Shown: positions 32,691-44,939 of the stretch, in pieces
Layout: each line of letters starts with the position of its first letter
Numbering within the stretch: position 1 is the stretch's first letter
The notes under the pieces: model-generated
Database searches by the model: none
Seen by the model: the letters and a program-made list of their open reading frames with translations, nothing else
What the model was told of the DNA's origin: nothing
NCBI GenBank assembly: GCA_014773175.1
Contig: VXCM01000787.1
Coordinates: 62,001 to 126,000 of the forward strand
Origin: Lucifuga dentata
Taxonomy: Eukaryota; Chordata; Actinopteri; Ophidiiformes; Bythitidae
DNA length: 64,000 nucleotides
Reading direction: 5' to 3'
Position numbers and translations under genes: made by a program

Positions 32691-33949
32691 AACTGCTGAA
32701 GTAAACTGCTGAAAGCTGCTTTCAGTAGGTGTGGGTGGCTCTGCAAAAGTACCTGAGCTGGCTTGACCAAGGGGATCGAAAGAGCAGGACAGACTCAGTA
32801 ATGGAGGATTTATGCCTGATAGGACAGCTCATCGATTTACCTTCTTCTTCCTCTTGAGTGATGACCTGTTCAAAGAAGCCTCCCTCTTAGCACACTGCAT
32901 GTGTGTATTATATGAGTGTAGAAAAAAAGGCTTAGACCGTCGGTGAAAGTACAAGCCCTGAAAACAGTTTACACAGCCTTTAATATGCATTATGTGAGGT
33001 CAAGCCTCATGTAATCATCACTCAGTTCTAAGGGAAAACTCATCATTACTGCATGTTGTCGTTGGGGAAGAAGTAGAATGGAATGGCAGCTTGTAAAGTT
33101 GTTTATGAGCCTTTTTTTTTTTTTTTTAANTTTTTTTTTTTTTTTTAACTGGTTGTTGGTTCAATTCCAGCCAGTGCCAGACCAGCTGCCTCAGACCTTT
33201 AATCCTGGATGAAAAATCAAATACATTCTCACTCTTTCTCACAGGCAGCAGGGAGCCTTTCCGCCTTTAGACGAATAAGAGAATGATTCCCAGAATACCA
33301 AAAAATGTTCTCCTCCACTGATTGCATATCTGCAATAAAGCCAGTTTATTAATATGCATATCACTTGAAGTTCCACATGGTAGAAGAAATAATCCTTTCC
33401 AAATAATATAGAATAGCTGATTGATTTACTAAAGGTAATATTATATTACTGCATTGAATCCAGCATGAAAAAGACATAAGGCGGTGAGCATCCTGAGAAT
33501 TGTTATCAAGTGCTGTTTTTTTAATCTGTCATGGCAGTCATTCCCTCTCTCTCTCTCTCTCTCTCTCTACTGTTGCCCATTGTTTGATATGCAATATTTT
33601 AATGTGCAAAAACAGTAATCCACTTTTATTACCCCTACAGTGCAATAAAACTTAGTATGTTGACATGCATACTATACCCCAGCTTTTGTCTGTACTGTTT
33701 TTAAGGTAAAAACTAGAGTAAGATGTATCCATTGACTGAATTATTTGGATTCTTCCAATGTTTGCCAAATATAGTGTGAATAAGAGTCCACCAGGTGAGG
33801 AAAACCATGCAGGGATGGGGTGAGCTATATGAACTATAACATTGTATTGATTTACAAACTGAGCACATGCCAATTTATACAGGATTTCAATCCTGTATCC
33901 TGTATGGTGTTTACATGATATTTCAAAAATTACTTTATTTCCTCAGTCA
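32691..33949. other. No gene seen; poly-T gap and CT tract
   Basis: Poly-T with N at 33130 and a (CT)n tract at 33543-33568. Around 33152-33180, TGGTTGTTGGTTCAATTCCA has a tRNA-like B-box flavour but no supporting structure. Confidence 0.5.
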
Positions 33950-34250
33950 GAAACTTTTAACATGCATAACTGTGCACACTGAGTGAAAACAGGCCATTTT
34001 AAGTACTTCCCTAGCTGACTTGAAAAGCCTGGTCTGTTCTCATTGGCCAGTGCAGCATTCAGATGCTGGCCAAACGCTTGCTTGCTAGCCTTACATTTTG
34101 CGTGTGTCTAAACAGATGTGTTACACTACGACATCAATATCTTACAAAGTGAAGGACTAACTGAAAACAAAATTTTAAGGGCAGTTCAGGACCTATTGAT
34201 TTGTTTTTAGTAGATGCGTTTCTACAGGTGTCAACCTCAAGTTTTAGTGT
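33950..34250 (+). repeat. Family D dispersed repeat, copy 2
   Basis: CTGTGCACACTGAGTGAAAA, TCATTGGCCAGTGCAGCATT, TTGCTAGCCTTACATTTTGC and GGGCAGTTCAGGACCTATTG align with copy 1. Confidence 0.7.
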
Positions 34251-34877
34251 ATTACATTAACATGGGGAAATAACATCATGAATAAAGTGTAAAATTTAGT
34301 TGGTTTGGTTGTATTTGCTATATATTTGATATATTTGGTTATACTTGTTTTCTTTGGCTGCATCACAAAAAACCCCACCATATGCTTCCCACTCATTCCC
34401 TACATTGTTTTCATGTTAATGTAATATGGCTTTTTTTTTTTTTTTTTGGATAAAATTAATGATGGATGGATAAAATTAATCTTTCAGTTTCAAATCAGTT
34501 GGTCTTGTGTCCTGCCTGAGCTGTCACACAAGCAATGGATAAGAAAGCCTTTATATTGCCAGACTGCTGATTCTCAGGAAAGACAATAACCTGGTGAGTA
34601 TTTAAAAATAAGTATGTAAAATGGCAGAGAAAGTGTGGTTAAGGTCTAAAACAGTATAAAAAGGAAAGTTACATTTTTTGGTTGGATTTTGCAATTTACC
34701 TGAACATGCTGCTGGCTAGAATTCTCAATTTAACAAGGCTGAACCAAAGGAGCCAATGCCAAAAAGACTCCAGACAGCCAGAGAGAATCAACCTAATACA
34801 AATCAGTCTAATCACCAGATCACAAGTCTAATTACTACCAGACCCATTAGGAAAGTGCACTATTTGTGCTCCTGAAT
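34251..34877. other. No gene seen
   Basis: Poly-T at about 34431-34447, with GGATAAAATTAATGATGGAT repeated in part beside it. Confidence 0.5.
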
Positions 34878-34879
34878 TT

Positions 34880-34932
<53 letters not shown>

Positions 34933-34935
34933 NTT

Positions 34936-34988
<53 letters not shown>
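34878..34988. repeat. (CA)n-(GA)n microsatellite with gap-flanking duplication
   Basis: TTACACACAC followed by (GA)n occurs at 34878 and again at 34934 around N at 34933. Confidence 0.85.
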
Positions 34989-34994
<6 letters not shown>

Positions 34995-35290
34995 CAGAGA
35001 CAGAGAGAGAGAGAGGTTAATCTAGATAATTGTTACTCCTGTGTAAATTTTTGTTACTACAAGACGCAGATGACAAGATCTACTTCAAACTTCTGCTACA
35101 TCTACAGCTTCTATGAGACATAATATGATGTACATTAGAATATAGATCAGAAGATGGTTTTGTAACTTAGATACTGAAGAAATCATCTTGAAAATATCAT
35201 TCACGACTCCAACTCTACAATCACGGTTGTACCTCATCAAATCTGATGATTTTCATGGTAAAAGCAATCAGTGCATCACTCTAGTGTGGA

Positions 35291-35293
35291 ATG

Positions 35294-35337
<44 letters not shown>

Positions 35338-35360
35338 NNNNNNNNNNNNAAAAAAAAAAA
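35291..35360. repeat. (GT)n, 12-base gap, poly-A
   Basis: (GT)n to 35337, N at 35338-35349, then A-run. The two repeat types probably come from different places or flank unsequenced DNA. Confidence 0.9.
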
Positions 35361-35922
35361 AACTGTCCTTTGTCTCCTCAGTTCTCAGAAACTGAAACAG
35401 CTATTTTATCTAATTTAATTTTGAGGTTTCAATGATACAACTGAATTTCCATCGCAGTCACACCAGATCATGTGAAACAGATTTAGGCATACATGGAAGA
35501 AGCATGAACACTGATCTGACCTTATCACTTCCTGCAAGTAGACCATTTCCAGCTCGGTACAATGAGAGCAGAGTGTGTAGAGTGTGGATATTAAAACTAA
35601 CCCTATGGGGAAACCTAATGGACAACATGAAAGGTTTTACATTTTCCAAAGGTAAATACATCATGTGGTTCATTCAACTAAAAAAAAAAAAAAAAAAAAA
35701 GAGTGATGCATACTGTAACTGAGCCTAACAGACATTAGATAAAACAAAAATTATACCCTTGTCAATGGAAGAAAACAGACTGATCACTCAGAGGAAAGTC
35801 AGGTGCCAAAAAAAAAAAAAAANAAAAAAAAAAAAAAGAAAAAAGAAATTGAGAGCCTCTAAGCTAAAATTTGAGAAAAAAAAAATGTTTTTAAAGATGA
35901 AAACAAGAAGAGACAATGAGTG

Positions 35923-35924
<2 letters not shown>
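35361..35924. other. No gene seen; poly-A tracts
   Basis: Poly-A at 35681-35700 and at about 35808-35837 (N at 35823). Frames over 35432-35722 are not supported. Confidence 0.5.
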
Positions 35925-35973
<49 letters not shown>

Positions 35974-36045
35974 TTTCTATAACACAATTCAGGCATTCAG
36001 TACAACTCAAAGTGCTTTACATGAAATAAATAAAAATCTGGTAGT
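35925..36045. repeat. (ATA)n microsatellite next to LINE-tail-like sequence
   Basis: ATA array to about 35972, then TTCTATAACACAATTCAGGC and CAACTCAAAGTGCTTTACAT. The AACTCAAAGTGCTTTACA phrase is the common 3' tail of fish LINEs, here in minus orientation. Confidence 0.6.
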
Positions 36046-37614
36046 AGAATCTTGAGGACTTTTGGAATCTGCAGAACTTCTCATCTGCAGGTAAATTAAA
36101 CATTAGACTCAGAATTTGATTGACTGTGGTTAATTGATCATTATTTCATTATTCTTTCACAGAGTCATATGCAGGTTGAATAATGATAACAATCATGCTT
36201 GGAGCGGAATTGTTCAACTGCAGCAAATCCTCATTAATCTCGCCATGCACATTTCCAGTTGCAGCTGTCACTACGTTAATGAGTGGAGTAGGTGCATGTG
36301 ACTGTTATCTAAGTGGATCACAGCTTTCTTCCTAAGCCTACTTTCCATCACTCAAACACACACGCATGGTATATGCTGCTTTCTGGTCATTTCCCCATTT
36401 TCCCTTGATGTTTGTTTCCAAACAGAAACGTGGCATGAAATTAGAGTGGCACCACTCAATCAGTCCATTTGCCAGCATTTGCTTGTGAAAGGCTTGAAGA
36501 GGAAAATGTTTGCACTTATGAAAAGGAGTACACTTGTTAATAAAATAGGTGTACTCTGCAGCTTCAAGCACAGAATCAGAGATTAGTGCGTCTCCAAATT
36601 TTAATCTGTTCTCCTATAGCCATGTCCCACTCTCTGGCCAACTTTCATCAATATTGGTTAAGAATTTTTTTGAATAATCCTGCCAAAAAAGCAAACAAAA
36701 GCATAAGATCATTGGTGAAAGTTATAGTCAATAAACAGTCATTACAGGCACAAAGCTGTTGTATTTTTTCTGCTTTTGAAGATTACATGACAATTTTGTC
36801 ATTTCAACCACATTAAAAATGCATAATCCTGCACTCAGTCAAAAATGACAGAAAAGATTTCGGTTCCCAGAAGCTAAAGAGCCTGTTTGTGCAGCTCGTG
36901 TTTCCTTATCACTTGTGCGTATAAAGGATGCTTTTCCACTTTGTGGAATGTGAAATAAATGTGAAAAAAATCTATCGTATCTCCTCTAAAAGTACATAGC
37001 GCCTCACATTTCACGTTCGGCTTCGAAACCATCAACAGAAGTCTTATAAAGTCATAGAAATCTTCTCTGATCAATGTTTTGAATCACCTAAACCTAGACA
37101 TATCTCCAAGACGATGCCACAGACAAAATCAATATTCCTGTAATAGCTTGCTGAAGCACTGTGTGATCTACTTAGGCAGAATGCCAGTGGGATATCAGAG
37201 CAATATTGCAAAACGGATGACAGTGATCACCTCCTCAGCCAAAGGTTATGTGTAAAACCACTACAAAGTGCTGGACCACTCATGTGTACATCTGTTCCAG
37301 CTTCTTATCCCACTCTGTCTCAGCCTCAGCACCACTGCCAGTCTAGCTCGCCGCTCTCCCATGGGACCGAGTCAGACATGCAGTGCCAGGTTGTCATTTT
37401 AAATCTCCATTATTTCCTGTGCCAGTCTTGTATCGTACCTTTGGGACAGATTATTACTCCTTGATCCCTGGCTCTCCTATGCTGGCCTCTTGTGCTGTGA
37501 CAGGCTGCTCCTTGTCCTTGGTGGCTAGAGGCTGTTAATGCCAGTTGGTTTGTTCAGTGGTGGGAATCTTTCTGCCAACCAGTTTTAGTAACCTCTGGCA
37601 GTCAGTAATGTTTG
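36046..37614. other. No gene seen; single-copy-like
   Basis: No repeat family recognised over 1.5 kb. Minus-strand frames at 36338-36571 and 36874-37074 lack domains and splice context. Confidence 0.5.
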
Positions 37615-37652
37615 TGTGTAAGTGTGTGTGTGCGTGTGTGTGTGTGTGTGTG
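37615..37652. repeat. (GT)n microsatellite
   Basis: GT tract with one C interruption. Confidence 0.95.
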
Positions 37653-37816
37653 GGTGTCTAACCTTGGCAGTCAATGCTGTTGTGTTCCTCTCTCCTGGCC
37701 TCATGCCTGCTGTGTCACTCTTAACCTCTCTAGAGCTTTTCACACTTGAATATATTAAACCGGGTGAAATTCTGGGTTATAATATTTGTAGTTTACCTCA
37801 TATTTCCCTGTGGGTT

Positions 37817-38295
37817 TAAAGCCCGGTGCAGTGTTCTTCAATTGCAAATTGAGAATTTACAAACTGATCCCAGTGTTCAAGCAATGGATGCCAGGTGATA
37901 TTCATTTACAAATTTGCTCAGATATCAAATTTGCCTCAGCTATCTTACACGTTGTTTCACAAGAGTGATGTTTGCACCACATTTTTGCAAATGCAAATTA
38001 AACTGAAATGTTGTGAGGCCTGGTGCAGAAGGCGAAGGTCAGTTAGACCTTTAATTAGAACATATATACTTCCCCTTCCTCCACACCTCTTTGTGGGTCA
38101 GTCATCAACAAAGTCACATTTACCTCACACAAACTGTCCACAGACACACTGTTTAAAAAAAAAAATCGAGTTGTGCACGATCTCATGAGTGACCTTCAAA
38201 CGCGGTGGCATCTGTAGCTGCTGTTTTGGCTAGAATTACATCACATTTTGCACGCGCCCACTGTCACATCTACATTAAGCATAAACCAGGCTTTA
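37817..38295. mobile_element. Possible DNA transposon remnant with short inverted ends
   Basis: Left end TAAAGCCCGGTGCAG and right end ATAAACCAGGCTTTA are imperfect inverted repeats; TAAAGCC(T/C)GGT is shared. TAAAGCCTGGTTTAT-type ends occur on fish non-autonomous DNA elements. No transposase. The call rests only on the ends. Confidence 0.35.
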
Positions 38296-39309
38296 GAAAA
38301 GGGTTCACCTGGGGATAGGTGTAGCCTACAAAGCCCATTTGTGGGTCACATCCCTACTAGGAGCCAAACCCACGACAACCATACATCTTGTGGCATTAAC
38401 ATTGGGTAGTACACCATAAGCTTCCTGAAGTCCCTATGTTCCTCATGCTGGGCTTCTATTGATAAAATAACATTTGAGTAACAAGAGAGAACTTAAGTTT
38501 GTAATTTGTTTCCTCTGTTCTCATTTTTACTTATGCATGCTAAAACCGAGCCAGTTTTTCTACAGACCTGCCACTGTGTCTAGTCAGGTGTTTGCTCTCA
38601 GCAGCGCGAGACACAGCTGCCGTTAGACTGAGAGGAGGGAAAAAAGAACAGCCAATAACAACAAGTTTTCATAGCAGGGAAACAAATTATGGTGTAGATG
38701 CATAAATTAAACAACCTTAGGAGATCTAATGTGGCATTTCAAAATATAGAAGGAAGAGCTGGGGTTTATGAATATCATGTTTCCTGTGTGGTGACAGCAG
38801 ATATAAAACCAGAATTCTGTGTTCGTTAACATTTCACTGCTCAGTGCTCAAACAATAATCTGTTGAAATCCCACAAGGAACCATAACTGAATGTTTATGT
38901 GTCTGTCAGCCTGTTTGAACAATAAAAGTGGTTCAACTCTCTCACTTCCTGTTTCTGAACTGTAATGGACTCGTGCTGTCTCCCACAATCCTTTTCCCCT
39001 CCTCGCTCTTTAGGAGCTGACAGCTCTGATCAGATGATCTTGTACTTGACGGGAATCTTGTACTTCGATGGGAATCGATGCCAATGTTGAATCTAATGGC
39101 TGTAAGCTAATGACTTTAATGGGACTCAGGGGCGGAGCCAGAGTGCACTGGCCTAGAAAGATTAGTAAGCATGGTGTTAACAGTTGAATGACTTTGTAGC
39201 AAACACAACATCCAAGACTGTAAATATATAAATAGGTGTTCTGGATTTGAAGCTAAATTTTATAGTGTAATATAGTAGAGAGTATGTGTTGAGCATTATT
39301 AAAGTTGCC
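38296..39309. other. No gene seen
   Basis: At about 39127, CAGGGGCGGAGCCAGAG resembles a hAT-type end, but no partner end was found. Confidence 0.45.
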
Positions 39310-39655
39310 AAACACCTTTAAAAAATGGATCCATTAAGACAAATCCATACTCCTGAACTGCCCCAAAAGCTTTGTTTTTGATTGGTCCTTTACTTCTGAA
39401 ACATATTGATATCATATAGCACCAACTGAATTTCCCTGCCTAGACACACCTGCTTCAAGTACAATGCTAGTGAGTCTGGATTTTACCAGCATCCATGCTT
39501 TACATTTCATGGATGTTGCCAGCTCAGGTCTAATACAACTAGCCATTTGGAACAGATTGAGCCTTTTTTCGGAAGGGGGGGATTCAAACAGACAGTAAAC
39601 CAAACTGCTTGCTTTCACGTAGTGTGCACAGTGGTGCAGCGAGGGAGAGGAGATG
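39310..39655 (-). repeat. Family D dispersed repeat, copy 3
   Basis: Reversed relative to the others: ACTCCTGAACTGCCCCAAAA, ACTTCTGAAACATATTGATATC, CAAGTACAATGCTAGTGAG, GCCAGCTCAGGTCTAATACA and GTGTGCACAGTGGTGCAGCG appear in inverse order. Confidence 0.65.
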
Positions 39656-40105
39656 TGGATCAATGTGTTTGCATTGCAAATGTTTCAGTACAAACCCCAA
39701 AATGAAAATAATACAATCTACATATTGTAAGATAAAAACTTTTGTTACAGATGTTATAAATCATGAAAGGCCCTTTCTAGCATTTCAGGAGTATAACATT
39801 GTGTAGTAACTGCAGACTGTCCATCATGAGCTGCATCTTGCCACTAGCCGATTGCATCAATCTGACATGTTTTAGTTTTCCTTGGCTTCTCTAAGTGTTG
39901 TAAGCCCAACGCAAGCACCTTCTCCTGTGTTTGGTAGTATTGGTACGTCAAATACAACTGGAGCACAAAGAACAAAGTCTATTACATGTACAAGGAAATG
40001 AGTGAGCAAACAGCACTTAGATTATTTGGACTCACAGCACAGCACACTTGTTGGTTTTCCTGAAGACATTGTGAGGTAGAAGATGCTAATTATGATTATG
40101 ACACT
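39656..40105. other. No gene seen
   Basis: Plain AT-rich DNA. Confidence 0.45.
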
Positions 40106-40107
40106 TA

Positions 40108-40330
40108 CAGCGCCCTCCAAAAACATGGGCACCCTTGGTAAATAAAAGCAAAATGGGCTGCGAAAAAATGCCATTATATTTATCCTCTATATCTTTCATT
40201 CAAAATATTCACTAAATACAATCTTAAATTACAGTAAAACAACTGAAAGGAAAAGAGATTCTTATCATGAAACCAATGTTTCTCAATCAGCAGTAAGAAA
40301 TCATTTTGCTATCCTTCAAACATAAAAATA
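40108..40330 (+). mobile_element. Tc1/mariner-like left end, partial
   Basis: ACAGCGCCCTCCAAAAACAT, GGGCACCCTTGGTAAATAAA and AGCAAAATGGGCTGCGAAA match, from memory, the ends of a common fish Tc1/mariner non-autonomous family (CAGTGCCCTCC...GGCACCCCTGGTAAA...GGCTGTGAAAA). The right end was not found. Confidence 0.55.
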
Positions 40331-40408
40331 TATAAAGCATAGCATATATTAATGAGGTTATGAGCTAGTGAATACTTCTCAACTCCTAAAAATGTAATTG
40401 GATTTCAT

Positions 40409-40795
40409 TGGTGGTTCTCAACCTGTGGTGGCTACCTGTGGTATTTGAAGTGGCGCTACCAGTAGTGTTTCAGATGAAGCTGGGAATTTTTGCAGAGAAT
40501 CAAAACAACTGAAAACTAAAACTAAAAAAAAAAAAAAAAAAAATCACAAATAAAATGTTTCACTGAACTTTTTGTTTGTTTTATGTCTAATATTAATCTT
40601 TTAATTACATCATGTAGAACACTATCCTTCCATATTAGTGTATTTTATGTTTCACAGTCATACTGCAAACATCTAAAATTACAGCACATAACACATCATG
40701 AAGATTTTATCTGATATATATATATATATATTACAGCTAGTGGCATGTTTATGAGGTGGTACTTATAATTTTAAGAACCACTGTATTACATTGCC
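40409..40795. mobile_element. Possible hAT-type MITE
   Basis: GGTGGTTCTCAACCTGTGGT at the left and TTTTAAGAACCACTGT at the right are imperfect inverted ends of the CAGTGGTTCTCAA kind used by several hAT families. Inside are a poly-A run, a short (AT)n at about 40715-40731 and no frame. An exact 8-bp target duplication was not found. Confidence 0.4.
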
Positions 40796-41487
40796 TGTAG
40801 TTTAGCTTTAATGGTAAACCCATGGTAATAAGAAACTGTACATACAATATGTACAGTGTGCATACTGTCTGAACCCATCTTCTACTCAATCATATTTCAG
40901 TATGCAAAGAAGACATTATTATAGCAATGATGTTACTTCCAGAAGACTATTAGCGTTGTAACATTTATGCCTCAACTGTATGTACAAACTGTTGTATTAT
41001 AGGAAAAGTGGGAACATAATCTCTTTCTCATGAGATCTGTTGCTAAAAACAGGCCCAAATTACTCTATTTGAGGAGGTTTAATTACAGTTCAGCCCCTGA
41101 GACTAACATAGTCGACTATGTAATAGCACAACATATCAGACTTTAAAGAGACCGCTGCAAAAAGTATTTCTTAAAATAATTTTCAACAAGAAAACAACAG
41201 CATCCAAGGGAAACTTACACAGCTAACATTATCATATTAACATATGAGGTCAACTTTTGAAATGTACTTTTCCATTGTTCTACTAAAAAACTGGTCATGA
41301 TTAATAGATCTTTGGCAAACTGCAAAGATTGCAGAAATATCAGAATAAATATTACCACCATACGGTAGTTTAACCCAAACTGTCAGCAGCTGAACTCATG
41401 CTACATCAAGATTATGTTCAATCATAAAGTAAATACAAATGCTGTATACACAGTATACCTGCAATGTCATATCGGACCTTTCCTCCT
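40796..41487. other. No gene seen
   Basis: ATACAATATGTACAGTG-type words near 40850 give a small imperfect inverted repeat. Otherwise plain. Confidence 0.45.
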
Positions 41488-41822
41488 TTAAGAGACCATA
41501 CTGGTGATTTCCATGTTTTACCCCCATACATACCTGTATACACGTAACATTGCTAATTAAAAAAAAAAAAATANTTTTTTTTTTTTTGTTATTTTGCAAG
41601 ATCCCGTAATTTTTTAAAATCAAATATTCAGGTGATACACTCACCTTAAAATTCAGTGTTTCACCTGTTAACACTTTTTGTTAACTGTTAACTGTTTTCC
41701 GTTAACACTTTTGCACAGTTGTAGAAGGTGTGGTTATATAAAATTTTTTGTTAAAAGCCGTCTTCTCCTTGGACTATATTCCCTAGTGGGAATATACACT
41801 GTTGTCCATGCAGCTCTGTGAC

Positions 41823-41859
<37 letters not shown>

Positions 41860-42058
41860 ATAGACATCGTGTTTGCTGTGATAGATTACTTATTTTAAGC
41901 ACGTTTCAAGTCTCTACAAGTTGATTTTTATAGTGTGCCAGAATGAACTCAAACCAATGGAAGTCTGGAAGGAACAAATCTACATGATTTACTGTTTCAC
42001 TAGTATATTTTGGGAAATTTTTGTCAGTAATGTAACATGTATGAGGGTTGTCCTTTAA
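41488..42058 (+). mobile_element. Family A palindromic TTAA element, copy 7
   Basis: TTTAAGAGACCATACTGGTG at the left and GAGGGTTGTCCTTTAA at the right; the last 35 bases or so of the right terminus are deleted between GGGTTG and TCCTTTAA. The centre has GACTATATTCCCTAGTGGG, poly-A (41825-41855) and CAAGTCTCTACAAGTTGATT. N at 41574 sits between A and T runs. GTTAACACTTTTTGTTAACT and TGTTTTCCGTTAACACTTTT near 41669-41712 form a small local tandem repeat. Confidence 0.8.
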
Positions 42059-44025
42059 GTAGCCTTGACCAAATTCAGGAAATACATGTGACCCTAATGA
42101 CTGAGCAGTGATACAGGGAAAGTTTTCTGTCATGTTATCATTTTATGTAAATAGCAAAATGGCTTTACACCACATATTTCATAACTGCTCAAGTCTTTCA
42201 TTTCTGAACATTTACCTCAAACATTCCTTACTCTAACACACGCATCGGATTTCACTTTTCTCCTCTGTCCAATTTTCCACCTTTCTTTGTTTCCCCTTGA
42301 TGAGTGTGACCTTCTGGTATCCAACAAAGGGAGCCAACATTAAGAGGCAGCAGATGGTTCACACTGAGACTGTTGTCCTTCTATTCTGCATAATGGATTG
42401 TGTCCCCTGCCACCCCACACAAACACACAACACACACACATTTACTATGGCACTGCACTACTTTTCTGTTTTGCTTGACATTCAAATGACATCTACAAAC
42501 AGTTTGTAGAATCCAGTCATCCAGCTGGTCTGTTAGTGTATGTGGTGAATAATTAATTTAGCAAAAGGCAAACAAAAGCCATAATTCTCCCCTGAAAAAA
42601 GTGTTTCCCTCAATTGCCAGAAAAAGGATGGAAAGTGGCTTTCATTTTACCCAACTCCCCCTCATAAACACAGACCTAACAGAACATTAATTACATGCAA
42701 ATGCTCAGAACATCGTCGTAGATGATGGGCTCGAAATTGGTCTGTAGCTCATTTTCTATGCATGCAGAAAGAGCAGCCTGTTGAATAATCGGAATATTAT
42801 GCAGAACCACATCTCTGGGCCCCCAGTGAAGAAATCGCAAACACAGCAAAAGCAACAGACGGTACAAACAGCACAACTCTACACAGATGTTCGCATGTGC
42901 CCTCATTTGTAAAAAAAAAAAAAGCTTGTGTACACAGAGATATGCAAATACAAGACAGCAAACACTCACAGATGTCCACAAAAACCTACAATCAGGCAGA
43001 ATCTGCAAGCTCTGACATCTTCATCCAACATCTGAGCTCATTTCTCAGGACAGGAGAAGCTTCGACAACACTTAATAAATGAGCATAATGTAATTCCAGC
43101 AATGTGTGTGCCTCATATTACTGTAAACAAATGAGATGCAAGAGAAAAGTAGACTTCTTTATAAACTTGTACTTCTTCCTTCTTTTTGTTCCTCTTTACT
43201 AACTTCTCTCTTCTTTCCCTTGTTATCCCTCCATCGCTGAATTAGACTTATGAGTCCTTCCACTGCAAAAAAAGATACTTTATATCACACAGGCAGTGCA
43301 GAATAACTAACATTTTGAAAACTGACCCAAGCACTTCGCTTTCGTACAGCATATTATCTGCAAATGACAGTTTGAACTTATATGCATTGGTCAAAGCTTT
43401 ATTCTGATCATGTTTAACCATGAGCACAAGTATAAATTTAAAATGCAATATTTCACATAATTCAGGAAAGCCTTTAGTTGCACTATTATTTCTAAAGAAG
43501 TAGCGTTAGATGTGTGTGGATATAAGCTGCTAGATAAACTCCTCTTTTTAGTGTGAAAATAAAAATAATTTAAGTGGAACCAAGAACAACAACTGCTGAA
43601 TTGAACTGCAATCACAAACACAAAACTTTTAACTTCTTCCAGTGGATGTGTTCCGTGCCAAGGCAAAAATGTAATGAGAGCAGCCCTGTGGATATTTGGC
43701 ACTTATTTATAAATTACTTGCCAAGTGATTTAAGTTCACCAAATCCAAAGAGGGAAGGACAACCTGGACTGATAGCCTCCTTTGGCTCATCTACAATGTA
43801 TATAAAGTGGGGATTTGCTTGTACACAATGGTAAATAAAGGACACTGTATGCTTATGTATACAGTACAGACATAAAATATGTCCTTTTTATGGTTTTGAC
43901 TGTTCAGTTGAGGCTTAGCTGGGGCTGCAGTCATCTGTGTGGCCTAAAAACTAACTGCTGAGCCAAAACTGATCGAATCATGAATCTAGCTGCTTTCATG
44001 TGGCTCATTCTCTGCTCTCTTACAG
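42059..44025. other. No gene seen; ends at a candidate splice acceptor
   Basis: Plain sequence with no repeat families. Minus-strand frames at 42691-43008 and 43391-43702 are hydrophobic and patternless. The last bases (CTGCTCTCTTACAG, 44012-44025) form a good splice acceptor for the next feature. Confidence 0.45.
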
Positions 44026-44105
44026 ACGCTGATCCAGACGAAGCCCGGAGTAAGACTGAGATGAAGGATGAGTCCGCCTTCTCATCGCTGCCCTCTTCCA
44101 CGTGA
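44026..44105 (+). CDS. Candidate terminal coding exon
   Basis: A pyrimidine-rich stretch ending TCTGCTCTCTTACAG is followed by AC and 25 codons that start ADPDEARSKT and end FSSLPSST, then TGA at 44103-44105. The stretch is richer in G+C and CpG (GACGAAGCCCGGAG, GAGTCCGCC, TCATCGCTG) than its surroundings, as real coding DNA often is. The charged, serine-rich sequence would suit a cytoplasmic tail. No donor site or neighbouring exon in the same frame was found, and the protein was not recognised. A family A element begins 60 bases downstream, so the 3' UTR, if any, would run into it. An 80-base open stretch can arise by chance. Confidence 0.35.
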
Positions 44106-44165
44106 CACTTCTTCATCCAGCCCCACCCACACACCACCATGATTGAATGCCAAAGCCTAAAGTGT

Positions 44166-44516
44166 TAAAAGAACCATATGGGTAGGTTTGCCTGTTTGAG
44201 CCCAAAAAATACATGCCACATTACTACCAACCATTTTCAAAAACATAAAACTGTATTTTAGTTTTCGGGTAATTTTGCCAAATCCCCTAATCTTTCAAAA
44301 TTAAATGTTCAGGTGATAGACCCACCTTAAATTTTAATGTTTCACCTTCTAACACTTTGGTACAATTATTGAAGGCATATTTTCTTTCATGTAGCTCCAT
44401 GTTGGATTGGTTAATTGAATTAAATTGGATGGATGGATGGATAGGTAGGTAGGTAGGAGACAGATTAGATAGACAGACAGACAGAGACAGACAGACAGAC
44501 AGACAGATAGATAGAC

Positions 44517-44557
<41 letters not shown>

Positions 44558-44630
44558 CTTTATTGATCCCGAGGGAAATTTAAGATTAAAAATTAAGTAA
44601 CTTTGCAACTTTGGCAAAATAGCAAAGTAG
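44166..44630 (+). mobile_element. Family A element, copy 8, with nested insertion
   Basis: The left arm is complete (GTTAAAAGAACCATATGGGT, GAGCCCAAAAAATACATGCC, CCCCTAATCTTTCAAAATTA, AGGTGATAGACCCACCTTAA) and reaches the centre (TGTAGCTCCATGTTGGATTG). After the inserted tract at 44428-44585 the centre seems to resume with AAATTAAGTAACTTTGCAAC. The right arm is missing. Confidence 0.75.
44428..44585 (+). repeat. (GGAT/GTAG/GACA/GATA)n array plus LINE-tail-like motif
   Basis: Tetranucleotides change in order from GGAT to GTAG to GACA to GATA (about 44429-44557). They are followed directly by TACTTTATTGATCCCGAGGG and AAATTT. That (GATA)n-ACTTTATTGATCCC combination is, from memory, dispersed throughout fish genomes. 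It is most likely the minus-orientation tail of a retroposed element that brings its own microsatellite. Confidence 0.65.
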
Positions 44631-44939
44631 GGAACCATTTCAAATCGTTCCAAATCAGGATAATTAATGTGGAATTGACATGTTTGATATTTCTAAATCC
44701 AAATCCTCATGGATTGGCTCCATTTATGTCCTCACACAGGAAAGCTACTAGCTTGAGCTATTTAGGCAGTAGTTGCTGATGGGTGCTGTAGGGACAATGC
44801 ATGTGAGTGTGTAATGAGACTTATGACGATACATTTGAGCAATCCCATTTGCACTGATTACAGTTTTCCTCACACAGCTGCAATTAAGATCATTTCAGAC
44901 AATTTGCTCATTTGTTCTGGTATGAATCAGTAAATGAGT
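44631..44939. other. No gene seen
   Basis: Plain AT-rich DNA. Confidence 0.45.

Noticed and set aside
33152..33180. tRNA B-box-like word, possible tRNA or SINE
   Set aside because: No A box, cloverleaf or terminator-like T-run at the right spacing.
39127..39145. hAT-like terminus CAGGGGCGGAGCCAGAG
   Set aside because: No partner end or transposase sequence within reach.
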